A stretch of DNA of 64,000 nt. Source: Winogradskyella sp. PG-2 (GTDB lineage: Bacteria; Bacteroidota; Bacteroidia; Flavobacteriales; Flavobacteriaceae). The DNA lies in assembly GCF_000828715.1 (NCBI RefSeq), contig NZ_AP014583.1, positions 2,602,001 through 2,666,000 of the forward strand, given 5' to 3'. A program made the translations under genes and the position numbers. This document shows, piece after piece, positions 7,768-17,305 of this stretch (the stretch's first letter is position 1; each line of letters begins with the position of its first letter). Under the pieces are notes generated by a model. It worked only from the letters and a program-made list of their open reading frames with translations, ran no database searches and had not been told where the DNA came from.

Positions 7768-8921
7768 TTTTTCTGTTTTAATCCAAGCACACTGAAAAAT
7801 AAGCTAAATAAAATTGTTTGAACTCCAAGCTGAATAGCAGTTATTGCAGGTATAATTAATCTTAATGTAGTATTTGTATTTAAATCTCCAAAGTTGCTTG
7901 CTTTCCAAGTTGAAAGCCCTTTGTAACTTAAGAACAAGCCTAAAAAAAGTATTATAAAACCTATGATTAACCCTTTTTCAAGATTTATAAATTTAAAGAG
8001 TTTATTATAACGATTAGATTTAGGTAGTAATTCATTTTCGACTGCAAATATTTTTGTTAATCCATAAAAAATAATAAACTGAAAACCTACTAGTAAGAAT
8101 GCAGAAGTATATAAAAGAGTGTGCACATCTAGGGTGAAATTTTCAAATTCAATTGGATTTATTACAAGTAATATAGAAAGTATAAGCCCTAAAAGAGCTA
8201 GTAAAATTCCAGGATAAAGAAATAGCCAATTTGGTGCATAAAGCATTAAAAAACGTAAATGTCTCCAGCCATCCCTCCATGTATTAAGGTGTGGAGGTCT
8301 TGTTCTACCGTCTTTATGTAATTTAGTAGGTACTTCAGTTATAGATAAATTAATCAGCTTAGACTTTACAACCATTTCTGATGCAAACTCCATTCCTGTA
8401 GTTTTTAGATTCATTTTATTATATGCTGCTTTAGAGAACCCTCTTAATCCACAGTGAAAATCACCAATATTAACTTTAAAAAATAATCGCCCAATAAATG
8501 ATAATACAGGATTCCCTAAATATTTATGCAGAAATGGCATAGCACCTTTTTCTAAACCACCTTTAAAACGATTTCCCATCACTAAGTCATGTCCATTTCT
8601 TAATTCTTTAAGATATGGCATGAGGTTAGTGAAATCGTAACTATCATCGGCATCTCCCATGATAATGTATTTACCTTTTGCTTCATCAATTCCCGCTTTG
8701 AGTGCACTGCCGTATCCTTTTTGTTTAATATTAATTACTCTCGCATTATGAGATTTAGCTATAGCAATTGAGTCATCTATACTTCCATTATCTGCAATAA
8801 CAACTTCTCCATTAATTTTATTTTCTATTAAAAACCGCTTTGCTTTTGTAATACAAATTGCTATAGTTTCTGCTTCATTTAAGCACGGCATTACTATAGA
8901 AAGTTCCAGATTAAAGTTCAC
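7764..8921 (-). CDS. GT2 glycosyltransferase with C-terminal membrane helices (polyprenyl-phosphate sugar synthase type)
   Basis: A 385-residue protein. The N-terminal GT-A domain shows SIVMPCLNEAETI (residues 8-20), ADNGSIDDS (43-51) and the DADD metal motif (90-93), followed by the MGNRFKGG and GLRGFSK stretches typical of dolichol/undecaprenyl-phosphate mannose or glucose synthases. Four C-terminal helices (about 232-256, 270-295, 315-335, 355-380) anchor it, as in GtrB-type enzymes. It probably makes a lipid-linked sugar donor for the GT-C-like protein encoded directly upstream, which it overlaps by 11 bases. Confidence 0.85.
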   Translation of the reverse strand: MNFNLELSIVMPCLNEAETIAICITKAKRFLIENKINGEVVIADNGSIDDSIAIAKSHNARVINIKQKGYGSALKAGIDEAKGKYIIMGDADDSYDFTNLMPYLKELRNGHDLVMGNRFKGGLEKGAMPFLHKYLGNPVLSFIGRLFFKVNIGDFHCGLRGFSKAAYNKMNLKTTGMEFASEMVVKSKLINLSITEVPTKLHKDGRTRPPHLNTWRDGWRHLRFLMLYAPNWLFLYPGILLALLGLILSILLVINPIEFENFTLDVHTLLYTSAFLLVGFQFIIFYGLTKIFAVENELLPKSNRYNKLFKFINLEKGLIIGFIILFLGLFLSYKGLSTWKASNFGDLNTNTTLRLIIPAITAIQLGVQTILFSLFFSVLGLKQKN

Positions 8922-10212
8922 GCTTAAATAGTTTAATGGTTGAAATGAAAATTAAAAATAATAAGGCGTAATTATAAAACAAATAGCGCATAATAGAGTG
9001 ACTAGCAAAAGCAACTAACATAGCATTAGATAATACTAGACTAGATAATAAAAATAACAACGCATATTTTTTTTGATATGAAAAGATAGTTTTTATAAAG
9101 CTAAAAATCATAATGAATATGATAAAAAATAAAACAACAGGAGAATAGAATCCGAAACTAATATTTTTATAATATAGAGGGATCCACTTATTAAAATTAT
9201 TAGATATTAAAGTAATTGTGATGTCTTTACATGCAGCTTCAATATCAAAATAAGCTCTAGCTACATCATACTTATAATTGTTAGAAGTTGGATTTTTAGC
9301 TTGTAAATATGCTTTGCCAGAAGCATGAACAGTTTGATTACATATCATAGGTAAGTTGGTGTGAAAAAAACGATAAGCATCTTCAGTAGAGGTGTTAGAG
9401 TTTAATAACAAACCTTTTTTATCTAATTCTTCAATACATAAGTTAAAAATAGCTTTATTGTTTTTATTTTTAATGAGTAAACTATCAGAAGCATTTGCAA
9501 TATAGAATTGAATAGTAGAAGCATTAACAAAACTAAAAGGTGTGGGTTTGAAAATACCATCTTTTAACTTATGATATGTACGTTCACCCAAACTGATTAT
9601 TATTGGAATACATATAAAAATAATAATGTTGATACAGTGTTTTTTCTTTAAAATTGTTTTTCTATAAATTAAAAAATAAACCGCTGCAAATATTAAAGTG
9701 GAAAACAAAAATTGACCTCGTACAAATATCATAGCTACATATACAATTGCAAAATATAAGATATTTTTAAATTTTTGATTAAAAAGAATATCTATACCAA
9801 TTGAAATAAATAATAAGTATAATCCATAACTAAGACCTTCTGTACAGATGTTATTAGCAATACTTAAAGGTGAGAAAAAAGGTAATAATAAAATGACAAT
9901 TAAGACTAGGCTTAATATTAGGTTTAAATCAAATAAAGATTGTGTTTTTTTATAAAAATAGTTTACGGATAGGAGGCTGAATAGTGTTTGAAATAAAACA
10001 ATGGCTATATTGAAAAAGCTGCCAAAAATAAAGCTAAAAGCCTTTACAAAAATTACATAACCTAATTGTCTGTAAGGCATAGCTTTTAAATAATCGTAGG
10101 TGTCATATGAGTAAATGGCCTCATTAAATAAACAAAAAACAAACACAAAACCATAAACTATTAATAATAGAATATTTTGAGTGGTAACACGTTTTAATTT
10201 ATTAATTATCAT
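8911..10212 (-). CDS. Multi-pass membrane protein, GT-C glycosyltransferase-like
   Basis: A protein of about 433 residues with 9-11 hydrophobic helices. Just after the first helix it has an acidic/aromatic loop (NEAIYSYDTYDYLKAM) followed by RQLGYVIFVKAF, which resembles the first extracytoplasmic loop of GT-C enzymes that use polyprenyl-phosphate sugars. A large soluble loop lies around residues 210-350. The ATG at 10212 is preferred over one at 10296, because a TAGATTTA -7 box lies between them. It is the first gene of a two-gene operon with the GT2 enzyme, supporting a donor-synthase plus membrane-transferase pair. The GT-C assignment is inference. Confidence 0.6.
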   Translation of the reverse strand: MIINKLKRVTTQNILLLIVYGFVFVFCLFNEAIYSYDTYDYLKAMPYRQLGYVIFVKAFSFIFGSFFNIAIVLFQTLFSLLSVNYFYKKTQSLFDLNLILSLVLIVILLLPFFSPLSIANNICTEGLSYGLYLLFISIGIDILFNQKFKNILYFAIVYVAMIFVRGQFLFSTLIFAAVYFLIYRKTILKKKHCINIIIFICIPIIISLGERTYHKLKDGIFKPTPFSFVNASTIQFYIANASDSLLIKNKNNKAIFNLCIEELDKKGLLLNSNTSTEDAYRFFHTNLPMICNQTVHASGKAYLQAKNPTSNNYKYDVARAYFDIEAACKDITITLISNNFNKWIPLYYKNISFGFYSPVVLFFIIFIMIFSFIKTIFSYQKKYALLFLLSSLVLSNAMLVAFASHSIMRYLFYNYALLFLIFISTIKLFKREL

Positions 10213-10244
10213 TACTTGTTGCAAGACGAAATATGATGTAAAAG

Positions 10245-10252
10245 TAAATCTA
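10245..10252 (-). promoter_or_regulatory. Likely -7 box for the minus-strand operon (TAGATTTA)
   Basis: On the minus strand TAGATTTA is one base off TAnnTTTG and lies 33 bases upstream of the ATG at 10212. It favours this start over the in-frame ATG at 10296. Confidence 0.4.
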
Positions 10253-10523
10253 AATATTTTAACAGATATTTTCACAAGCATAGAAAATTGTAACAAGTGT
10301 TAAAATTAGATTTAGAGTGTATTTAAAGAAATTTATTCTGGTTGTTACTATGAATTGGTATAGTAAACAATACATTATAAGTTTTATATCTTTACACTGA
10401 ATAGAAATATAATCTATTTATTAAGCCAATATTAAAATATGCTCTACAGTATTTATCATAAAAAATAATAGATACATTCTTTTGTTTGTAGTGTAACGGT
10501 AATTAGAATCATTTAGATACTTG

Positions 10524-11432
10524 ATGAAATTATTTTTAAGACGTATTTTTTTTCTTATTGTTCCAATTGCATTTATATGTTGTGTAGTTGAATATGCGAT
10601 TAGACAAATTCCTAATGCTTATAAAATTAAAGCTGAATATTTAAGGGAAAATTCAAATGCAATAGAAACTCTAATTTTAGGAAGTTCTCATACTTTTTAT
10701 GGTGTAAATCCAATTTTTTTTGAATCTGAAACTTTCAATGCGAGTAATATCTCTCAATCACCAGATGTAGATTTTGCTATTTTGAAATCTCAAGGGAATA
10801 AGCTTAAAAGCTTAGAAGTAATAATCTTAAGATTATCTTACGACACTTTATTTGAACAACTTAAAGATTCACCTGAAGATTGGCGATTAAAAGATTATAA
10901 TCTCTATACAGATGTGAATTTCGATTATTCTTTAAAACATAATTCTGAATTACTTTCATCAGGTGCACGGCAAGCATTGAAAGTCTTAAAAGGATACTAT
11001 ATAGATAAAGAACCTATACTTAATTGTGATAATTTGGGATGGGGAAATGACTTATCGAAAAGATTAGAAGTCAATTTAAATAATGCAGGCAAACTTGCAG
11101 CTTTAAGACATACCATTGAAGACTGGGAACTTTTGGATGAGAATATCAATGTTTTTAGAGATTTGATTAAATGGAGCCAAAACAAAGGCATCAATATTAT
11201 CTTAGTTACACCACCAGCCTATAAGAGTTATAGAGATAATCTTAATAAGGATCAGTATAATGAAGTAATTAGAGTGGGTAAAGTTCTCGATTCAGAATTT
11301 ACCAATTGTACCTATTATAATTACATGTCTCATCCAGGTTTTAGTGCAGATGATTTTTATGATGCAGATCATCTAAATAGTCTAGGAGCAAAGAAGTTTT
11401 CGTTAATACTTAATGACTTAATAGAAAATTAA
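10524..11432 (+). CDS. SGNH/DltD-like hydrolase with N-terminal membrane anchor
   Basis: About 302 residues, starting at the ATG at 10524 just after a TTG. One N-terminal helix (residues 8-25) anchors an extracytoplasmic SGNH-type domain. Block I is ILGSSHTFYG (about 51-60, candidate nucleophile Ser55), and the C-terminal catalytic pair is in DADHLNSLGA. Proteins of this class act in O-acylation or deacylation of surface polymers. It begins a plus-strand run with the acyltransferase-like gene that starts 15 bases after its stop. Substrate unknown. Confidence 0.7.
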   Translation: MKLFLRRIFFLIVPIAFICCVVEYAIRQIPNAYKIKAEYLRENSNAIETLILGSSHTFYGVNPIFFESETFNASNISQSPDVDFAILKSQGNKLKSLEVIILRLSYDTLFEQLKDSPEDWRLKDYNLYTDVNFDYSLKHNSELLSSGARQALKVLKGYYIDKEPILNCDNLGWGNDLSKRLEVNLNNAGKLAALRHTIEDWELLDENINVFRDLIKWSQNKGINIILVTPPAYKSYRDNLNKDQYNEVIRVGKVLDSEFTNCTYYNYMSHPGFSADDFYDADHLNSLGAKKFSLILNDLIEN

Positions 11433-11447
11433 ATTTATTTTTGGTTG

Positions 11448-12422
11448 ATGTCAGATTTTAATATCAAACCATACAATTCATCAGATAAAATTATTTGGGA
11501 TGACTTTGCTTCAAAAAGTAATCAAGATACTTTTTTGTTTCAACGCGATTTTATAGATTATCATAGCGAAAGATTTCAAGATTTTTCTTTAATGATTTAT
11601 AAAGGAGATAAGCTTATCGCATTATTACCAGCGAATGTAAAGGATAAGATTTTATATTCTCATCAAGGATTGAGTTATGGTGGTCTAATTATATGGTCAC
11701 AAACTAGGTTTAATGATTATGTAAATATTGTACAAGCCGTTCTAAAATATATAGATAGCAAGTCTATCGAACAGTTTTTTATTAAAGCTTTACCTTCTAT
11801 ATATAATGAGCTTATAAGTGAAGAGTGGAACTACATTGCAAACAGTTTAGATGTTAAAATAGAAACTACAGACAGCTATTTTATAATAGATAATTCAAAA
11901 GACTATGCGCCAAATAGAAATAGAAGGAGAGCTTTAAAAAATGCTGAATCACAATCAATTGAAATTGTTGATGATGACATTGATTTTTTTTGGGAATATA
12001 TACTATCCAAAAACCTAAAAAATAAATTTGGCATTAAACCAGTTCATACTATTGAAGAAATAAAACTTTTAATAAACCGTTTTCCTAATAACATTAAGTT
12101 TTATGCAACAAAAATCAATGACACTTTAACAGCTGGAGTTGTACTGTTTGAAACAAAGCATGTGGCACATTTTCAATATAGTTCTGGAAATGAAGAGTGT
12201 TCTGAAACAGGTTCTTTAGATGTTTTGTTTCATCATATTATTGAAAAATACCAAAACAAAAAATATATTAGTTTTGGAAGCTCTTCCACTGATAAAAGCT
12301 TAAAAGTTAGTAAAGGATTAATGTATTGGAAAGAGAGTTTTGGAGCTAGATTAATTACACAAAACACTTATGCTATTAATCCATGTAACCGTGATAATTT
12401 AAAAGCAATTTTTAATGATTAA
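11448..12422 (+). CDS. FemAB/GNAT-like acyltransferase
   Basis: A 324-residue soluble protein resembling the FemAB-like branch of GNAT acyltransferases. It has an N-terminal WDDFASKSNQDTFLFQRDF stretch, a middle NRNRRRALKNAE segment, and a C-terminal AGVVLFETKHVAHFQYSSG core. The ATG at 11448 is chosen; a TTG sits just before it. Its stop overlaps the aminotransferase start by 8 bases. Because it is coupled to a sugar aminotransferase, N-acylation of the resulting amino sugar is an attractive inferred role, taking the part of FdtC/QdtC. Confidence 0.65.
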   Translation: MSDFNIKPYNSSDKIIWDDFASKSNQDTFLFQRDFIDYHSERFQDFSLMIYKGDKLIALLPANVKDKILYSHQGLSYGGLIIWSQTRFNDYVNIVQAVLKYIDSKSIEQFFIKALPSIYNELISEEWNYIANSLDVKIETTDSYFIIDNSKDYAPNRNRRRALKNAESQSIEIVDDDIDFFWEYILSKNLKNKFGIKPVHTIEEIKLLINRFPNNIKFYATKINDTLTAGVVLFETKHVAHFQYSSGNEECSETGSLDVLFHHIIEKYQNKKYISFGSSSTDKSLKVSKGLMYWKESFGARLITQNTYAINPCNRDNLKAIFND

Positions 12423-13518
12423 GTTTTTAGATCTACATAAAATCAATCAACGGTTTCAAGACGAATTTCAAATTATATTTAGTAAGTCTCTAGAGGATTC
12501 ATATTTTATTTTAGGTAAAAACGTTACAAGATTTGAAAATGAATTTGCTGACTATTGCGGAGCCAAACATTGTGTAGGTACCGCAAATGGATTAGATGCG
12601 CTAACGTTGATTCTAAAAGGCTACATTCAACTAGGGAAATTAGAAAAAGGAGATAAAGTTATTGTGCCTGCAAATACATTTATTGCTACAATTTTATCTG
12701 TGATACACGCTGAGTTAGTTCCTGTTTTAGTTGAGCCTAATCCAGTTACTTATAATTTATCTTCAGAAAGTGTTATAGAACAACTTCAAGATGATGTAAA
12801 AGCAATTGTTATGGTGCATTTATATGGGCAAATAGCAGATGTTGAAGGCCTCAATCAAATTGCAAAAGAACATAATTTACTCTTATTAGAAGATGCAGCT
12901 CAGGCACATGGAGCCGTTGCTAATTATAAAAATAGTAAAACAGGTAATCTTTCTCATGCTGCAGCATTTAGCTTTTATCCCAGTAAAAATTTAGGCGCAT
13001 TGGGTGATGGTGGTGCTGTGACTACAAATGATTCAGATTTATTTGAAGTTATTAAATTACTCCGTAATTATGGAAGTAAAGAAAAATATCAAAATGAAAT
13101 TATTGGTTATAACAGTAGGTTAGATGATCTTCAAGCTGCTTTTTTGAGTGTAAAATTGAAAACCCTAGATACAGATAACCAAAGGCGAAGAGTCATTGCT
13201 AATGCGTATTTAAATAAAATTGTAAACGCAAGAATTAAACTGCCATTTTATAACGGTTCTAAAAATCATGTGTTTTATGCTTTTGTAATTGAAGTTGAAG
13301 ATCGTGAAGATTTTATTCAATTTTTAAATAAGCATAATATTCAATTTTTAATTCATTATCCAATTCCTCCACATCAGCAAAACGCATTGTCTAGTTTGTC
13401 GGTTTTAAGTTTACCAAAAACGGAGAGAATACACAAAAGAATTATAAGTTTACCTATTAGTCCAGTAATGGCAGATAGTGAAGTGCAAACCGTTATAAAC
13501 GTTTTAAATACCTACTAA
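12415..13518 (+). CDS. DegT/DnrJ/EryC1/StrS sugar aminotransferase (FdtB-like)
   Basis: A PLP-dependent transaminase of nucleotide sugars. The 367-residue length is normal. Visible motifs are GTANGLDAL (residues 55-63), VPANTFIATILS (84-95), LLEDAAQAHGA (157-167), and the PLP lysine Lys191 in FYPSKNLGALGDGG. It overlaps the acyltransferase gene by 8 bases, and the flippase gene begins at the next base after its stop. With the FdtA-like ketoisomerase at 18411 it could make a 3-amino-3,6-dideoxyhexose (Fuc3N or Qui3N type). FdtB-type specificity is inferred from that partner, not from its own sequence. Confidence 0.88.
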   Translation: MIKFLDLHKINQRFQDEFQIIFSKSLEDSYFILGKNVTRFENEFADYCGAKHCVGTANGLDALTLILKGYIQLGKLEKGDKVIVPANTFIATILSVIHAELVPVLVEPNPVTYNLSSESVIEQLQDDVKAIVMVHLYGQIADVEGLNQIAKEHNLLLLEDAAQAHGAVANYKNSKTGNLSHAAAFSFYPSKNLGALGDGGAVTTNDSDLFEVIKLLRNYGSKEKYQNEIIGYNSRLDDLQAAFLSVKLKTLDTDNQRRRVIANAYLNKIVNARIKLPFYNGSKNHVFYAFVIEVEDREDFIQFLNKHNIQFLIHYPIPPHQQNALSSLSVLSLPKTERIHKRIISLPISPVMADSEVQTVINVLNTY

Positions 13519-14829
13519 TTGAAAAAGTTTTTTAACTATATAAATAATGAGGTTCTGGTAAAAGCTGCGAGTCTGAATACTGCTAATATTAGTGTTAAGA
13601 TTATTGCAGGAATTTTGATTTCTAAATTCATAGCGGTACATATTGGTCCACAAGGTATGGCACTGATTGGTAACCTAAGAAATTTTGTAAGTTCAGTACA
13701 ATCGGTTGCTATTTCTGGACTCTATAAAGGTGTTGTAAAATATATAAGTCAATGTAAAGCTAATGTTGATGAGCTTACTAAAACATTGTCCACGGTATTT
13801 TATTTTGGTTTTTTCTCATCTTTATTTTTAGCTTTTTTATGCTATTACAATGCTGAGTTTATTAATGATTTTATTTTCTCTACCAACTATAATTATGCCT
13901 ATATTATTGAGACTTTGGCACTAGTATTACCATTCTATGCCTTAAATATGTTTGCCTTTTCTATAATGAATGGGTTTGCTAAGTATAAAATTCTGTTGAT
14001 TATAAATATTACCGGACAGATTTTAGGGCTTTTGGTGACTTTACTTTTGATATGGCAAGAGAACATTGATGGTGCTCTAATAGCTGTAGTTATTACTCCA
14101 GCGCTTAATTTATTAATTACATTAGTTGGTATTGTTTTTAGACAGAATTTAATGTCTTCACTTAAGATTACTGATATAAGCATTTCTATATTAAATAAAT
14201 TGAGTCCTTATATGATTATGGCCTTAGTTTCCGCAATTGCTTTACCAATTGTAATGATAATCATTAGAAATTACCTTATTTCTGAAATAGGTATTAAAGA
14301 GGCTGGCTATTGGACGGCTATGACTAGAGTTTCTGATTATTATTTAATGTTTATCAACTCTTTAATGGTACTATATATATTACCGCGGTTTGCGGAAATC
14401 AATTCAAGGAAAGAGTTTAGAAAAGAAGTTTTTAACTTTTATAAAACTGTAATGCCAGTTTTTGCAATAATTTTAATTATTATTTATCTAAGTAGGTCTA
14501 TATTGATTAATATATTATTTACTGAAGATTTTAGACCAGTTGAAGATTTGTTTGGCTACCAAATTTTAGGCGATTTTATGCGAGTTCTATCTATGGTTAT
14601 TGCTTATCAGTTTTTAGCAAAAAAGATGTTTGCGCACTTTATAATTTTAGAAGTCTTCCTTTTATTAATTATGTACTTTTCTAGTATTTATCTTATTGAT
14701 GTTTTTGGACTTAAAGGTGCAGTAATGGGACATTGTTTAAGTTATGTCATGCACTTTGGAATAATAGTACTAATTTTTGGAAGTTCTTTATTTGGAGTTC
14801 TTGGAGGAGAAGGTATGGATGATTATTAA
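13519..14829 (+). CDS. WzxE-like polysaccharide flippase (copy 1)
   Basis: A 436-residue MATE/MOP-superfamily transporter with about 12 helices that would flip undecaprenyl-linked repeat units across the inner membrane. It resembles WzxE: an N-terminal VKIIAGILISKFIAVHIGPQ, then LRNFVSSVQS, GVVKYISQ, and a C-terminal FGYQILGDFMRVLS. The start is the TTG at 13519, immediately after the aminotransferase stop. A second WzxE-like gene follows 10 bases downstream. The pair is diverged, so both copies are probably functional rather than a recent duplication. Confidence 0.87.
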   Translation: MKKFFNYINNEVLVKAASLNTANISVKIIAGILISKFIAVHIGPQGMALIGNLRNFVSSVQSVAISGLYKGVVKYISQCKANVDELTKTLSTVFYFGFFSSLFLAFLCYYNAEFINDFIFSTNYNYAYIIETLALVLPFYALNMFAFSIMNGFAKYKILLIINITGQILGLLVTLLLIWQENIDGALIAVVITPALNLLITLVGIVFRQNLMSSLKITDISISILNKLSPYMIMALVSAIALPIVMIIIRNYLISEIGIKEAGYWTAMTRVSDYYLMFINSLMVLYILPRFAEINSRKEFRKEVFNFYKTVMPVFAIILIIIYLSRSILINILFTEDFRPVEDLFGYQILGDFMRVLSMVIAYQFLAKKMFAHFIILEVFLLLIMYFSSIYLIDVFGLKGAVMGHCLSYVMHFGIIVLIFGSSLFGVLGGEGMDDY

Positions 14830-14839
14830 ATAAGTAGAC

Positions 14840-16120
14840 GTGAAACTTCCAAAATTTATAAGTAATAACCTCGTATTAAAAATCACTTCTGTTAATGCTG
14901 TAGTTATTGCAATTAGACTAATTGTTTCTGTTTTTATTCAGCGTATTTTGGCGCTTACAGTTGGTGAAGCAGGTATTGCAAATATTGGCCAAGTTCGTAA
15001 TTTAATTGCAATGTTATCGAGTACTACAACGCTTGGTGCGTTTAGTGGTGTTGTGAAATATGTTGCTGAATTTAAAGAGAATAGACCTGAAATTTCTAGA
15101 CTTTTTTCTACTGCAACTTTATTTCTTTTAATAGGCTCACTTTTATCAGCTGCAATATTATTTTTTACTGCAGAATTTCTGTCTTCTTATATTTTTAATT
15201 CTAGTGATTATGTTTATGTATTTCATTTGTTAGCAGTAGTTGTTCCTTTTATTGGATTAGGAAGGCTTATAAATGGCGTTGTAAGTGGTCTGTCAGATTA
15301 TAAAAAATATGCTAAAATTGAACTTATAGGTTACCTACTAGTTACAGGCTTGCTTGTATTTGGTTTATATACTAATGAATTAAAAGGTGTAATTCTTGCT
15401 ATAGCCTTAGCACCAATTATTCAGTTATTAGTTTTAATTTTTGTATTTGGTAAAACTTTAAAGACCTATGTTAAACTTAATTCAATAAAACTTAATCTCA
15501 GTTATAAAAATCAATTATTGGCATTTACATTAATGTCTTTTGTTTCTGCTTTTTTAATCAATTTTGTAGAGTTAGATATTAGAACCGTTATTACAGATGA
15601 AATTAATATTAACGAAGCTGGTTACTGGACTGCGATTACATTTATATCTAAAAATTATATGGTGTTTGCTACAGGTATGTTCACATTATATGTATTGCCA
15701 AAATTTTCGAGTATTAAAACCAAAGAGGAATTTAAACAAGAAGTTTTACATATTTATAAATCTATTTTGCCAGTTTTTGGTTTAGGCATGTTATTAGTTT
15801 TTCTTTTAAGGAATTTAATTATCGAAATTGTTTATCCAGAATTTAAAGGCATGGAACCACTCTTTAAATGGCAGTTACTTGGTGATTTTATTAGATTGGC
15901 TGCTTTGGTTTTATCATATCAATTTTTAGCAAAACGGATGGTGAAGAGTTTTGTAATTACTGAGCTCATCTCTTTGGCTTTATTTTATATTTTTACTACT
16001 GTTTTTATAAAGATGTATGGTACCGAAGGTGTTGTTATCGCTCACTTTGTAAGATATATTCTTTACTTTATTGTTGTTGTCTTTTTTGTACAGTATAATT
16101 TTAAAAGCTTAAAAAGCTAA
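14840..16120 (+). CDS. WzxE-like polysaccharide flippase (copy 2)
   Basis: A 426-residue paralogue of the preceding flippase with the same layout: VFIQRILALTVGEAGIANIG near the N-terminus, LGAFSGVVKYVAEF, EAGYWTAITFISKNYMVF mid-protein, and FKWQLLGDFIRLAA near the C-terminus. About 12 membrane helices. The start is the GTG at 14840. Shared motifs with copy 1 include GVVKY, EAGYWTA, LPKF/LPRF and LGDF.R, but overall similarity is moderate. Its 3' end overlaps by 4 bases the minus-strand glycosyltransferase gene. Confidence 0.87.
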   Translation: MKLPKFISNNLVLKITSVNAVVIAIRLIVSVFIQRILALTVGEAGIANIGQVRNLIAMLSSTTTLGAFSGVVKYVAEFKENRPEISRLFSTATLFLLIGSLLSAAILFFTAEFLSSYIFNSSDYVYVFHLLAVVVPFIGLGRLINGVVSGLSDYKKYAKIELIGYLLVTGLLVFGLYTNELKGVILAIALAPIIQLLVLIFVFGKTLKTYVKLNSIKLNLSYKNQLLAFTLMSFVSAFLINFVELDIRTVITDEININEAGYWTAITFISKNYMVFATGMFTLYVLPKFSSIKTKEEFKQEVLHIYKSILPVFGLGMLLVFLLRNLIIEIVYPEFKGMEPLFKWQLLGDFIRLAALVLSYQFLAKRMVKSFVITELISLALFYIFTTVFIKMYGTEGVVIAHFVRYILYFIVVVFFVQYNFKSLKS

Positions 16121-17261
16121 GATGATTTAGAGTTCCATAATTTTAAATAGTTTTTTGCACAATTGATATGATCGTGGTGTTGCTCTACAAATTTTCTTGC
16201 ATTAATCGAAATTTCAGTAATTTTTTCAGGATTAGTAATTAAAGTTTCAAGCTTTAATGCGATGTATTTTGCATTAGGTAATGCATTTATTGCTACTGAA
16301 TCTTCTTTTAATTTAAAATAATCTAACCATTCTTTTTCTGCGCCAGTAAACACTACCTTACCTTTTGCCATAGCTTCTAACGCATTAAAACCTTGATCGT
16401 AAGCATAGATCTGATCTAATAGTATATGAGCTTTGTCAAAACTAGTTATGTAGTCTTTATATGGTAGGTTTTTAGCAGTAATGATTTCAATTTTGTCTGC
16501 ATATTTGTCTGCAATAATATTTAAAGCTAATTCAAAAATATCATTACCTTTCTTATAATAGTTATAGGTGTTAATACCATGAAAAATAACAATTTTGCCT
16601 TCAATATTTGAGGTTTGATAAGGAAGTTCACTAAGATTAATAGCGTGAGGAATCATACCTAAATATTTCGGATGATTTTCTAACGGAATGTGGTAATCTA
16701 AATCATTGGCAATAACACCTTCAATAGTTTTAAATATATGCTGGTGCAATTTTATATGCTCATTAGATAAATAGCTCAAAGCAGGTGAGAAGTCTTTTTT
16801 AGAGCCTTTATTTTCAAAGTAAGGTGTTAAAATATCATACCTAAATTTTTTGTCATAGGCATAAGAAACACTTGGATAGTCTAATCCTGCTGAGACTAAA
16901 AACATACTCTTATTCCAGTCTGTTAACCAATCAAATATTTGTCGCTGATGTTTTCGTTCAAAATCAAAAGGTGCTTCATTAATAAATTGAACAATATCAT
17001 AATTAGATAGTAAATCTCTTTTAGATTTAATTTGGCGCTTAATTGCAACAGCAGAAATATCTATACCAGTTACCCTTTTAATTAATGACCTTATTTTTTT
17101 AAAAGAAAAGATGTAAAGTAATCTTTAAACTCAATATCAACATCTACTTTTTTAAATCCATCTCTGGTACTTGCAACTACGGCAGTATGATTTAGCGATT
17201 CTAGCCCTTTTTTAATATTCCAATGCGCTCTATTAAATTCACCAAAAAGTAAAATCTTCAT
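16117..17261 (-). pseudogene. Glycosyltransferase split by a -1 frameshift at an A7 run
   Basis: Two minus-strand reading frames together make one GT-B glycosyltransferase of about 380 residues. The N-terminal part (start ATG at 17261 or 17276; KILLFGEFNRAHWNIKKGL) stops at the TAA at 17091-17093. The C-terminal part lies one frame away and is open without a stop from 17094 down to 16117, including 63 codons before its first ATG at 16905. The junction reads TTA AAA AAA TAA on the coding strand; a -1 slip gives AAA AAA ATA AGG and restores the protein. The C-terminal half has the GT4-like FNALEAMAKGKVVFTGAEKEW region. It may be a true disruption, a sequencing error in the homopolymer, or programmed frameshifting. 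Confidence 0.75.
17091..17102 (-). other. A_AAA_AAA slippery heptamer directly before UAA
   Basis: On the minus strand the codons are TTA AAA AAA TAA, so the heptamer A AAA AAA is in the correct phase for -1 slippage, and the zero-frame stop follows immediately. A -1 shift leads exactly into the frame of the downstream glycosyltransferase half. No strong stimulatory hairpin is obvious downstream. Confidence 0.6.
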
Positions 17262-17280
17262 CTGTTGAGGTTTCATTTAA

Positions 17281-17288
17281 TATATTTA
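17281..17288 (+). promoter_or_regulatory. Likely -7 box for the GT4 gene (TATATTTA)
   Basis: TATATTTA ends 17 bases before the ATG at 17306 and matches TAnnTTTG in all but the last base. It sits in the short gap between two divergent glycosyltransferase genes. Confidence 0.4.
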
Positions 17289-17305
17289 CCAAGTAATTAA
17301 GAGGT

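Noticed and set aside
8911-10296. Longer start at 10296 for the GT-C-like protein
   Set aside because: A -7 box lies between 10245 and 10252, and the extra 28 residues do not resemble a normal N-terminus.
15597-15785. 62-residue plus-strand frame inside the second flippase gene
   Set aside because: Out-of-frame overlap within a well-supported membrane transporter.
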